NCBI GenBank assembly: GCA_037140715.1
Contig: JBAXDX010000078.1
Coordinates: 1-13,770, forward strand
Length of the DNA stretch: 13,770 bases
Source: JAUZPB01 sp037140715
GTDB taxonomy: Bacteria > Bacteroidota > Ignavibacteria > Ignavibacteriales > SURF-24
Reading direction: 5' to 3'
Made by a program: the position numbers and the translations under genes. Each line of letters starts with the position of its first letter. The stretch's first letter is position 1. The notes beneath the pieces are model-generated. The model worked only from the letters and a program-made list of their open reading frames with translations. It was not told where the DNA came from and ran no database searches. Shown in pieces: positions 7,927 to 13,770 of this stretch.

Positions 7927-8514
7927 TCAGCCATGGAATGGAAGAATAAAACCTGTTCCCTTTTTATAGCTTATGAATATTTCCCTGAAATGTTTTTGAA
8001 GAAGCCTTTCTTCTTCCCGGGCACGCATAATAATCAGCGGTATTTCAAGAAGCAATACTACCGGCAAAGCTGTAAAGCTGAGAAGAGCAAGCGAGGCTCC
8101 CGTATCTGCAAGCAACTGACCAAGATACTGAGGATGTCTTATATATTTATAAGGTCCTGTGGTTACAAGGTTATGGTTCTTTAAAATAACAATATCCTGA
8201 GCAAAATTCCCGCCTAATGTTTTGTATGCCCATATCTGCAGCCACGAGAATGCGATGTAAACGCAAAGTCCGGTAATACGGGCAGGATACATAAATGCGA
8301 ATGTTTTATAATCAAGCGTGCCTGTCTGAAAAATTGAAAATATGATAAGGAGGAGCGTAACGACCGTTATATTAGGGGGCAGTTTTTGCAGGAATGTTTT
8401 TGGACGCTCCTTAACGGCCAAAATTGAAGTTTTAATACCTTTCCTGGCTCCGCCGATATTTGCGGCAAAAGTAACAAACAAATTAATGGCTAAAAGAATA
8501 TTTATCGCGTCCAT
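7927..8514 (-). CDS. Isoprenylcysteine carboxyl methyltransferase-like membrane protein
   Basis: This 195-residue integral membrane protein of the ICMT/PEMT-type methyltransferase family has about four to five hydrophobic segments. The S-adenosylmethionine-binding C-terminal signature is present: LVTTGPYKYIRHPQYLG (GPYKYIRHPQYLG at 120-132), then the RAREEERLL helix (164-172) and a YKKGTGFILP tail. Bacterial members methylate small lipophilic or membrane-linked acceptors; the acceptor here is unknown, and bacteria of this kind lack the prenylated-protein substrates of the eukaryotic enzyme. The ATG at 8514 has an AGGA site 4 bases away; an in-frame ATG at 8544 adds ten residues but lacks a site, so I prefer 8514. 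It is first of a leftward pair with the amidase, divergent from the carboxyltransferase operon. Confidence 0.85.
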   Translation of the reverse strand: MDAINILLAINLFVTFAANIGGARKGIKTSILAVKERPKTFLQKLPPNITVVTLLLIIFSIFQTGTLDYKTFAFMYPARITGLCVYIAFSWLQIWAYKTLGGNFAQDIVILKNHNLVTTGPYKYIRHPQYLGQLLADTGASLALLSFTALPVVLLLEIPLIIMRAREEERLLQKHFREIFISYKKGTGFILPFHG

Positions 8515-8655
8515 GGTGTCCTGTTTTTTTGTAATAAATTTCATTATCTGTAAAAGATATTGCGAATATAGTGAATGGACTTAATATTGACAAACACGGA
8601 GCAGGATTAACAGGGCAGATGTTTTCATTCTTTCCTATTTATCAATAATATTTGT

Positions 8656-8663
8656 TATTTTTG
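8656..8663 (+). promoter_or_regulatory. Possible Bacteroidota-type -7 element for the carboxylase operon
   Basis: TATTTTTG fits the TAnnTTTG pattern of the primary sigma factor of Bacteroidota and lies 57 bases before the GTG start at 8720. A matching TTTG at the -33 position is not seen (TTTC is there instead), so support is weak. The 205-base divergent spacer (8515-8719) must also hold the promoter of the leftward methyltransferase-amidase pair; I see nothing else in it. Confidence 0.25.
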
Positions 8664-8719
8664 CAAAGCTTTTCAGATTCGGAAAGTCATTTTATTCAAA
8701 AATACAAAGGAAATATAAA

Positions 8720-10264
8720 GTGTCGCTAAAAAGTAAAATCATTGAGCTTTTCAAACGGGAAGAAAAGCTAAGTACCGGTGGCGGCGTTAAAGCTATTCAA
8801 AAGCAAACTGCTATGGGTAAACTTACCGCCCGGGAAAGGATTACATCTCTGCTTGATCCCGACAGTTTTCATGAAACAGATTTGTTTGTCGAGCATAAGT
8901 GTAAAGATTTTGATATGGATAAAAAACAACTTCCGGCAGACGGGGTTGTAACCGGTTCGGGCACAGTTTTCGGATATCCGGTATCTATTTTTGCGCAGGA
9001 TTTTACGGTTGCTGGCGGTTCGCTGGGACTAATGCACGCCCGCAAAATTACAAAAATTATGGATCATGCTGTTAAGATGGGTATGCCACTTATCGGAATA
9101 AATGATTCAGGCGGTGCACGGATTCAGGAGGGTGTTAATTCGCTTGCCGGTTACGGCGAAATTTTCTACCGCAATACATTAGCATCGGGTATTATTCCTC
9201 AGATTTCCGTAATACTCGGTCCATGCGCAGGCGGCGCGGTTTATTCGCCGGCTTTGACTGACTTTGTATTTGTAGTTGATAAGATTTCCAAGATGTTCAT
9301 CACAGGACCTGAAGTTATTAAAACTGTGCTTGGCGAAGAAATATCAATGGAAGACTTAGGCGGTGCAAAGGTGCAGACGGAAATTACCGGTAATGCGCAC
9401 TTCTATGCCGAAAGCGAACAGGAATGCTTTGAGCAGATAAAAAAGCTTATTTTATTTATACCATGGAATAACAGACGCAAGGCACTTCCATTTCCGGCAA
9501 AGCCACCTAAATCGGAATACGATATCGAACGCATTATTCCATCTGAAGCGTCAAAGCCTTACGATATCCGCGATGTTATTAAAGCTGTCTGCGATGACTC
9601 CGACTTCCTCGAAATCCAGGAACGCTGGGCTTCTAACATTGTAATCGGTTTTGCCAGAATTAATGGTGAAACAATTGGTATTGTCGGCAACCAGCCACTT
9701 GTGCTGGCCGGAGTTCTGGATGTTGATTCATCTGATAAGGCGGCGCGCTTTATCCGTTACTGCGATGCATTCGATATTCCGTTGCTTACTCTTGTCGATT
9801 TGCCTGGCTACCTGCCTGGTATCGATCAGGAACATGCTGGTGTTATTCGCCACGGAGCGAAAATGCTTTATTCTTACAGCGAAGCTACTGTACCTAAAAT
9901 TACTATCATACTCCGCAAAGCTTACGGCGGTGGTTATATCGCCATGTGCTCACGCCATCTGGGAGCAGATTTTGTTTATGCCTGGCCAACGGCAGAGATC
10001 GCTGTTATGGGACCTGAAGGTGCAGCTAATATTATATTTAAAAGCGAAATAGCTAACGCCAAAGACCCCGAAGCAATGCGCAAAGTTAAGGTTCAGGAAT
10101 ACAGCGAGAAATTTGCTAATCCATACGTGGCTGCTGCGAACGGTCATATTGATGCTGTAATTGATCCATACGAAACCAGGAACGCAATTATACACGCGCT
10201 TAAGGTTTCGGAAAATAAAATAGAAACGCGTCCAGCCAAGAAACACGGGATACCACCATTTTAA
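8720..10264 (+). CDS. Acyl-CoA carboxylase carboxyltransferase subunit (propionyl/methylmalonyl-CoA type)
   Basis: This 514-residue cytoplasmic carboxyltransferase of the PccB/MmdA family moves carboxyl between carboxybiotin and an acyl-CoA, typically interconverting propionyl-CoA and methylmalonyl-CoA. Both crotonase-like halves are complete. Oxyanion-hole and CoA-binding segments are seen at GINDSGGARIQEG (126-138) and GPCAGGAVYSPA (167-178) in the first half, and LVDLPGYLPG (358-367), AYGGGYIAM (401-409), AWPTAEIAVMGPEGAAN (421-437) in the second. Position 407, equivalent to the residue that separates propionyl-specific (Asp) from broader (Ile) Streptomyces enzymes, is Ile. It starts with GTG; AAAGGAA 8 bases upstream decides this. 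The biotin carrier follows after one base, so they are cotranscribed. No biotin carboxylase or decarboxylase membrane subunit is here, so the context does not tell an ATP-driven carboxylase from a sodium-pumping decarboxylase. Confidence 0.95.
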   Translation: MSLKSKIIELFKREEKLSTGGGVKAIQKQTAMGKLTARERITSLLDPDSFHETDLFVEHKCKDFDMDKKQLPADGVVTGSGTVFGYPVSIFAQDFTVAGGSLGLMHARKITKIMDHAVKMGMPLIGINDSGGARIQEGVNSLAGYGEIFYRNTLASGIIPQISVILGPCAGGAVYSPALTDFVFVVDKISKMFITGPEVIKTVLGEEISMEDLGGAKVQTEITGNAHFYAESEQECFEQIKKLILFIPWNNRRKALPFPAKPPKSEYDIERIIPSEASKPYDIRDVIKAVCDDSDFLEIQERWASNIVIGFARINGETIGIVGNQPLVLAGVLDVDSSDKAARFIRYCDAFDIPLLTLVDLPGYLPGIDQEHAGVIRHGAKMLYSYSEATVPKITIILRKAYGGGYIAMCSRHLGADFVYAWPTAEIAVMGPEGAANIIFKSEIANAKDPEAMRKVKVQEYSEKFANPYVAAANGHIDAVIDPYETRNAIIHALKVSENKIETRPAKKHGIPPF

Positions 10265-10265
10265 T

Positions 10266-10580
10266 ATGAATAACAGCGAATTAAAAAAAATAGTAATAGA
10301 TGACACTCTATATATAACCCAAATTACAACAAAATTTGCTAACCGGAAGAAATATGTCCCGGTTAATCCTAAGCAGCTTTCAGCTGTAATCCCAGGAGTT
10401 ATTCTCGAAGTATTTGTCAGCAAAGGGCAGGAAATCAGGCGGGGCGAGAAGTTGCTTTTGCTCGAGGCAATGAAGATGAAAAATATTATACTTGCACAGA
10501 TAAGCGGTAAAATCAAGGCTGTTTATGTAAAGCAGGGTAAGATGGTTGTCAGGGGCGAACTTCTGCTGGAAATGGAATAA
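10266..10580 (+). CDS. Biotin carboxyl carrier protein of acyl-CoA carboxylase
   Basis: This 104-residue carrier ferries carboxybiotin to the carboxyltransferase encoded one base upstream. The C-terminal 65 residues form a biotinyl domain with the EAMKM motif (67-71); Lys70 is the biotinylated residue. The flanking family turns are present: PGVILEVFVSKGQEIRRG before and GKIKAVYVKQGKMVVRGELL after. The first 35 residues are a linker without a domain I recognise; no Pro/Ala-rich hinge is seen. The length fits stand-alone biotin subunits of decarboxylases and split acyl-CoA carboxylases. It is probably translated by coupling, since its start follows the previous stop directly. Confidence 0.95.
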   Translation: MNNSELKKIVIDDTLYITQITTKFANRKKYVPVNPKQLSAVIPGVILEVFVSKGQEIRRGEKLLLLEAMKMKNIILAQISGKIKAVYVKQGKMVVRGELLLEME

Positions 10581-10620
10581 CCCTTATTTTATATCATTTC
10601 TTTATGCAGACAGATATTAA

Positions 10621-10656
10621 CAAAAAGCCCGGAATGAAAGTTAAATTCATCCGGGC
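10621..10656 (-). terminator. Rho-independent terminator of citrate synthase gene
   Basis: The stem is GCCCGGA (10627-10633) with TCCGGGC (10650-10656), extended by GAA/TTC inside. On the - strand it is followed by TTTTTG, so it best ends the leftward citrate synthase transcript, 19 bases past its stop codon. It may also stop rightward transcripts of the biotin carrier, although the T-rich tract on that side is short (CAATTTGGG). Confidence 0.8.
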
Positions 10657-10674
10657 AATTTGGGAAAGTAAAAC

Positions 10675-11946
10675 TTATTTCCTTTCGCTTAAAGGAACAT
10701 ACGAACGCCGGGTATGCCCGGTATAAATCTGGCGCGGACGGTTAATGCGCATTGCAGGGTCTTCTCTTAATTCCTTCCATTGTGCAATCCACCCCGGCAA
10801 TCTTCCAAGAGCAAACATTACAGTAAACATCTCTGTGGGGATACCCATTGCACGGTAAATAATGCCACTGTAAAAGTCAACGTTGGGATAAAGTTTTCTT
10901 TCGACAAAATAGCTGTCCTCTAACGCTATTCTTTCAAGGTTTTTTGCAATATCAAGCAACGGATCATTTATACCCAGCTCTGTTAAGACCCTGTCGCAGG
11001 ACTCTCTTAAAATTGTAGCTCTTGGGTCGAAATTCTTATAAACTCTATGCCCAAACCCCATTAGCTTAAAACCTGAGTTCTTATTCTTGGCAAGATTAAT
11101 ATACTTCTTATAATCGCCTCCATCGGCCTGAATGTGCTGGAGCATTTCAATAACATGCTGATTGGCTCCGCCATGTAATTTCCCCCATAATGCACAGATA
11201 CCCGAAGCAATTGTAGCAAAAAGATTAGCCTCGCTACTACCGACCATCCTTACTGTAGAAGTAGAGCAGTTCTGCTCATGATCGGCATGTAAAATCAGAA
11301 GCAGATCCAGAACTTCTTCGAGGTTCTTTGATAACTTATATTCCTCCGAAGGCACCGCGAACATCATGTGTAACAGATCTCCTGTAAAACTGAGATCATT
11401 GCGGGGATAAACGTATGGCTGACCCACAGATTTCTTATATGAAAAAGCCGCGATGGTTTTTAGTTTCGCCATCAGACGGATAATGTTATTATATAATTCT
11501 TCAGGAGAATCGGGGTAATATGCTGAAAGAGATACAACCATAGAACAAAGTACACCCATCGGATGAGCTGTTGGCGGATAGCCCTCGTAAAATTTTTTCA
11601 TATCTTCTCTTAAGAGAGTGTGATGTGTCAGGTCATAAGAGAACTTCTTCAGTTCTTCTTCGGCAGGCAGATGCCCGTAGATCAAAAGATAAGAGACCTC
11701 TACAAAAGTGCTCTTTTTTGCAAGTTCTTCGATTGGGTAACCACGGTACTGCAAAATACCCTTGTCCCCGTCAATAAACGTTATCGCGCTTTCACATGAA
11801 CCGGTATTGCCATATCCCGAATCAATTGTAATTGCTCCTGATTGTGCCCTTAGCGTAGAAATATCAATTCCTACTTCGCCCTTACTGCCAACTCTTACGG
11901 GAAGCTGATATTCCTTCCCATCGAGAATTAATTTAGCATTATCCAT
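10675..11946 (-). CDS. gltA: Citrate synthase (GltA, hexameric Gram-negative type)
   Basis: This 423-residue cytoplasmic enzyme condenses acetyl-CoA and oxaloacetate to citrate at the entry of the TCA cycle. The length and the N-terminal beta domain (DISTLRAQSGAITIDSGYGNTG) match the long, NADH-sensitive type known from E. coli (427 residues). The active-site set is intact: His223 in LHADHEQNCSTSTVR, His258 in WGKLHGGANQHV, His300-Arg301 in GFGHRVYKNFDPRA, and Asp357 in YPNVDFYSG. Residue 256 is Lys where the common form of this loop has Pro (WGP). The ATG at 11946 is preceded by AGGGAAAGG. It is transcribed alone, with a sigma-70-like promoter at 12014-11985 and a terminator just past the stop. 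It converges on the acyl-CoA carboxylase operon; both feed or drain acyl-CoA and TCA pools, but they are separate transcripts. Confidence 0.97.
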   Translation of the reverse strand: MDNAKLILDGKEYQLPVRVGSKGEVGIDISTLRAQSGAITIDSGYGNTGSCESAITFIDGDKGILQYRGYPIEELAKKSTFVEVSYLLIYGHLPAEEELKKFSYDLTHHTLLREDMKKFYEGYPPTAHPMGVLCSMVVSLSAYYPDSPEELYNNIIRLMAKLKTIAAFSYKKSVGQPYVYPRNDLSFTGDLLHMMFAVPSEEYKLSKNLEEVLDLLLILHADHEQNCSTSTVRMVGSSEANLFATIASGICALWGKLHGGANQHVIEMLQHIQADGGDYKKYINLAKNKNSGFKLMGFGHRVYKNFDPRATILRESCDRVLTELGINDPLLDIAKNLERIALEDSYFVERKLYPNVDFYSGIIYRAMGIPTEMFTVMFALGRLPGWIAQWKELREDPAMRINRPRQIYTGHTRRSYVPLSERK

Positions 11947-11984
11947 TACCTTTCCCTCTGAAAAAAGTGTTAAATTAATAAATT

Positions 11985-12014
11985 AGTATAAAACAGCCTG
12001 CATATATCAGACAA
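11985..12014 (-). promoter_or_regulatory. Sigma-70-like promoter for citrate synthase
   Basis: Read on the - strand, TTGTCT (12014-12009) and TATACT (11990-11985) are separated by 18 bases, close to the -35/-10 consensus (4 of 6 and 5 of 6 matches). They lie about 40-70 bases before the ATG at 11946. A GCCTG/CAGGC dyad (11996-12000 and 12025-12029) straddles the -35 element and could be an operator. Confidence 0.45.
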
Positions 12015-12039
12015 TTTACATACTCAGGCAACTTACATT

Positions 12040-12311
12040 ATTTTTTAGTTACCCTATATGAATATTACTTCATTTTTTCTGAAATATCAAGATTTAACCC
12101 ATCAGGTATGTATGACAAAATGTCCTAATCAGCATTTTTGGTGAAATCACAGAGTTTCTCCTGGTCATTGCTATATCTATCGGCTCTCAAATACTTAGCG
12201 TTGTCCATCTTTCTGTCTGCTCTTCCACTTCCAATAAATTTTGAATCCTTCTTTATGCCATTTAATCAATGTCTCTGGTTTAACAATAAATATCTTTTCT
12301 TTCCCGGGCAT
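12040..12311 (-). pseudogene. Degraded integrase-core transposase, C-terminal part
   Basis: The - strand from 12311 to 12195 reads KIFIVKPETLIKWHKEGFK followed by IYWKWKSRQKDGQR and a stop. This is the conserved region just before the catalytic core of a widespread family of integrase-core (rve, IS3/IS481-like) transposases, in which intact copies read like VQPETVVRWHR-GF-YW-WKSR. After the stop, homology can be followed at low quality with in-frame stops. An E-R-Q-GE-L series (12183 to about 12135) resembles the family's IR-LI-MS-ENP-WG segment, and LNLDISEK (about 12075-12052) resembles its KLG-DISE segment, with TKK near 12040. No full catalytic triad remains. The coding sense is opposite to the N-terminal fragment at 12335-12506. 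There are no recognisable terminal inverted repeats. A shadow ORF on the + strand here is not a gene. Confidence 0.6.
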
Positions 12312-12334
12312 AAATTAACAAATAGTTGTACCCA

Positions 12335-12506
12335 ATGCTTAAATCCCTGTTATTATTCTTTCTGAATTCCTTCAGAACCAAAGCTCAGTTAAAACTCGAA
12401 AACATAATTCTTAGAAAACAAATTGAGATTCTTCAAAGAGCAAATCCGAGATAAATATGATCGTATTAAGGCTCATTTTCTCCTCAGATTGAGTTTTAGG
12501 CAGGGA
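12335..12506 (+). pseudogene. Degraded integrase-core transposase, N-terminal part, inverted
   Basis: The + strand ORF from the ATG at 12335 reads MLKSLLLFFLNSFRTKAQLK then LENIILRKQIEILQRANPR and stops at 12454. This is the typical N-terminus of the same transposase family (compare the family pattern R-A-L-ENL-LR-QL-VLQR). A frameshift later, from 12459, YDRI--HFLLRLSFRQG (to about 12506) matches the next family segment, DRLF--LSRLW. It ends just where the - strand fragment at 12311 begins in the protein, with no overlap or large gap. The two parts therefore look like one gene whose first half was inverted, not two independent relics. Confidence 0.55.
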
Positions 12507-12544
12507 CAACAACCAGAAAAATTAATTTATTTTAAGTTTATAGT

Positions 12545-12577
12545 TGCAAATATGGTTACAATATGACCATATTCGCA
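12545..12577. promoter_or_regulatory. Candidate AbiEi operator (inverted repeat)
   Basis: TGCAAATATGGT (12545-12556, first base T) faces ACCATATTCGCA (12566-12577) across a 9-base spacer, with 11 of 12 positions complementary. It lies 27 bases before the antitoxin start. AbiEi antitoxins of the known abiE systems repress their own operon by binding inverted repeats in the promoter, so this is the natural candidate site. TACAAT (12557-12562) in the spacer could be a -10 element, which a bound repressor would cover. Confidence 0.5.
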
Positions 12578-12603
12578 CATAACAACTCAGTAAATATGCT
12601 AAA

Positions 12604-13416
12604 ATGGAGAAAATTTATAATTACTTAGAAAACCATTTATCGGAGATTCAAGCTAAGGGTAAGCTTTTCTTTTTGATGAATGACCTTAAAAAAGCATTCC
12701 CAGAGTACTCTAGTAATGCCTTGCAAATGAACATTAAGCGGCTAAGTAAAAAAAACAAAGTAAGATTTCTGATGAAGGGATTCTATTTAATAATTTCACC
12801 GGAATATTATTATCGTAAAGTTTTACCTCCGGAACTATTCATTGATCCTCTATTCAAATCTTTAGGGAGATCCTATTACTTAGGTTTATTGTCAGCATCA
12901 GTTTTGCATGGCGCTTCTCATCAACAAGCTATGGAATCTTACGTATTTATTAACAAACCAGCTCTTCGACAAACCAACACGGAAGGTATAAAAATAAATT
13001 ACATAGTAAAATCAAACACTCCGCAATTTGGTATCGAGAAGAGAAAAACTGAAACCGGCTACATCAATATTTCTGGCCCGGAATTGACTGCTGTTGATTT
13101 AGTTGAATTTCAGAATTGGATCGGCGGTTTAAATCGAGCATCAACTGTTCTTCATGAACTGTCCGAAGAAATGTCATCTGAAAAACTTAAGGCAGTATTG
13201 CAGAACGATTTTTCTTTCTCAGTTCTACAGCGTTTAGGATATATCTTGGACTGCGTTCTAAAAAGAGAAGAATTATCTTCAGTAATTAAAACCTATCTTA
13301 AAGATAAAAAAATATTCCGTGTTCCATTGAAAACTAATTCAAAAAAAGAAGGGTTTCCTGTCCATCCTTTTTGGAAGATCATAGAAAATCATAAAATAGA
13401 AACCGACTTTAATTAA
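12604..13416 (+). CDS. abiEi: Type IV toxin-antitoxin system antitoxin AbiEi
   Basis: This 270-residue protein is full-length for the longer AbiEi (COG5340-type) antitoxins. The N-terminal 60 residues form a winged-helix DNA-binding domain (LFFLMNDLKKAFPEYSSNAL, then IKRLSKKNKVRFLMKGFYLI as recognition helix and wing). The rest is the family's alpha/beta C-terminal domain, including YYLGLLSASVLHGASHQ, INISGPELTAVDLVEF and a tail ending PVHPFWKIIENH. In the family the antitoxin neutralises the AbiEii nucleotidyltransferase without binding it directly and represses its own operon. No clear Shine-Dalgarno site precedes the ATG at 12604. The toxin start codon follows the stop by 10 bases, but that toxin is broken, so here the antitoxin may remain as a repressor or as an immunity factor against another AbiEii. 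The reading frame shows no damage. Confidence 0.85.
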   Translation: MEKIYNYLENHLSEIQAKGKLFFLMNDLKKAFPEYSSNALQMNIKRLSKKNKVRFLMKGFYLIISPEYYYRKVLPPELFIDPLFKSLGRSYYLGLLSASVLHGASHQQAMESYVFINKPALRQTNTEGIKINYIVKSNTPQFGIEKRKTETGYINISGPELTAVDLVEFQNWIGGLNRASTVLHELSEEMSSEKLKAVLQNDFSFSVLQRLGYILDCVLKREELSSVIKTYLKDKKIFRVPLKTNSKKEGFPVHPFWKIIENHKIETDFN

Positions 13417-13426
13417 GAAACATTAA

Positions 13427-13745
13427 ATGATTCCGAAATCTGATATAATTGCCTGGAGTCAAAAGTCGCCCTGGAAAAATAATTACCTGGTCGAGCAAGA
13501 TCTCATTATTGAAAGAACATCTTGCCTTCCGTGGTGGAACCGCGCTTCATAAATTATATTTTGAGCCTCAGCCTCGATATTCTGAAGATATTGATCTTGT
13601 ACAAATTAGTTCCGGCCCAATAGGTGATATTCTAAGCCTTGTAAGGGAAAGACTATCTTTCCTTGGTGAAGCAAAGTATGAAAGAGCATCTCATAGCAAC
13701 AAATTAGTATATAGAATAGTTGCAAATTTTATAGTAAAATATTGA
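13427..13745 (+). pseudogene. abiEii: Broken AbiEii nucleotidyltransferase toxin
   Basis: From the ATG at 13427 the frame reads MIPKSDIIAWSQKSPWKNNY LVEQDLII, the usual AbiEii start, then runs out of homology and stops at 13552. Homology resumes one frame over at about 13506: LLKEHLAFRGGTALHKLYFE and PQPRYSEDIDLVQI, which is nucleotidyltransferase motif I (Gly-Gly-Thr and Asp-x-Asp). Compared with the family, about a dozen codons between QDLI and LKEH are missing, so this is a deletion with frameshift, not a single-base sequencing slip. The second frame loses homology after KLVYRI (about 13714) and ends at TGA 13743-13745. Intact toxins run to about 260-300 residues, so the later catalytic motifs are absent, at least within this window. 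It lies 10 bases behind the antitoxin in the normal operon order. Loss of function is very likely. Confidence 0.8.
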
Positions 13746-13747
13746 TT

Positions 13748-13763
13748 GTCTCGTTAGAGGGAC
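13748..13763. repeat. Short hairpin resembling a dispersed palindromic repeat
   Basis: GTCTC (13748-13752) can pair with GGGAC (13759-13763), one G-T wobble, around the loop GTTAGA, followed by GATATGC at the window edge. Short elements of the form GTCCC-loop-GGGAC are, as I recall, repeated many times in some Bacteroidota-type genomes. Its place directly behind the truncated toxin suggests it marks the right side of the break. The window ends before the element can be defined. Confidence 0.3.
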
Positions 13764-13770
13764 GATATGC

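Noticed and set aside
9950..10516. 188-codon - strand ORF across the carboxyltransferase and biotin carrier
   Set aside because: It is antisense to two strongly supported genes and spans their junction; its composition is that of a shadow frame.
12138..12365. A 75-codon + strand ORF with a hydrophobic start
   Set aside because: It lies opposite the transposase relic; the - strand reading KPETLIKWHKEGF is the meaningful one, and the + ORF also runs across the relic's breakpoint.
12540..13727. 12-base exact repeat ATAGTTGCAAAT at 12540-12551 and 13716-13727, beside the operator and the toxin break
   Set aside because: Several 12-mer pairs are expected by chance in a window this size, and the flanks do not match, so it does not support a recombination event.

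Overview
The window is moderately AT-rich, gene-dense bacterial DNA. It resembles a member of the Bacteroidota/Chlorobiota/Ignavibacteria (FCB) lineage. The evidence is the style of the proteins: a CitMHS/NhaD-type antiporter, a two-part acyl-CoA carboxylase with a free biotin carrier, a hexameric-type citrate synthase, a Gram-negative amidase, and a ferredoxin-like protein family common in anaerobes. Shine-Dalgarno use is mixed: some genes have strong sites and others none. The lineage is an inference from reading the sequence, not from a database search.

Layout, left to right. Positions 1-275 hold no convincing gene. A sodium:proton antiporter-like carrier (276-1571, +) converges on two ABC-2 exporter permeases read leftwards (1685-2815 and 2871-4001, -). 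No ATPase or membrane-fusion gene adjoins them. A repeat-containing spacer follows (repeats at 4111-4162). Then comes a leftward iron-sulfur protein (4238-5077), divergent from a small phosphoglycosyl transferase (5445-6137, +). The transferase ends 3 bases from a leftward pair: an isoprenylcysteine-methyltransferase-like membrane protein and a secreted three-domain N-acetylmuramoyl-L-alanine amidase. Divergent from that pair, a carboxyltransferase and biotin-carrier operon (8720-10580, +) meets leftward citrate synthase (10675-11946) at a clear terminator. These central genes look like ordinary chromosomal metabolism and envelope genes.

The right end (about 12040-13770) is a worn accessory region. 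It begins with a degraded integrase-core transposase. Its C-terminal half lies on the - strand (12040-12311), but its N-terminal half lies on the + strand (12335-12506), as if the first half had been inverted in place. Next is an AbiE-type (type IV) toxin-antitoxin locus. A near-perfect inverted repeat (12545-12577) lies in front of an intact AbiEi antitoxin (12604-13416). Behind it is a broken AbiEii toxin (from 13427), which has lost about a dozen codons, shifted frame, and stops soon after its first nucleotidyltransferase motif. A short hairpin resembling a dispersed repeat (13748-13763) follows the broken toxin at the window edge.

No rRNA, tRNA or CRISPR array was seen. I do not see a convincing new multi-gene system. 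The most interesting points are the rearranged transposase relic, the antitoxin left without a working toxin, the orphan exporter permeases, and the iron-sulfur protein with a cysteine missing from its second cluster motif.
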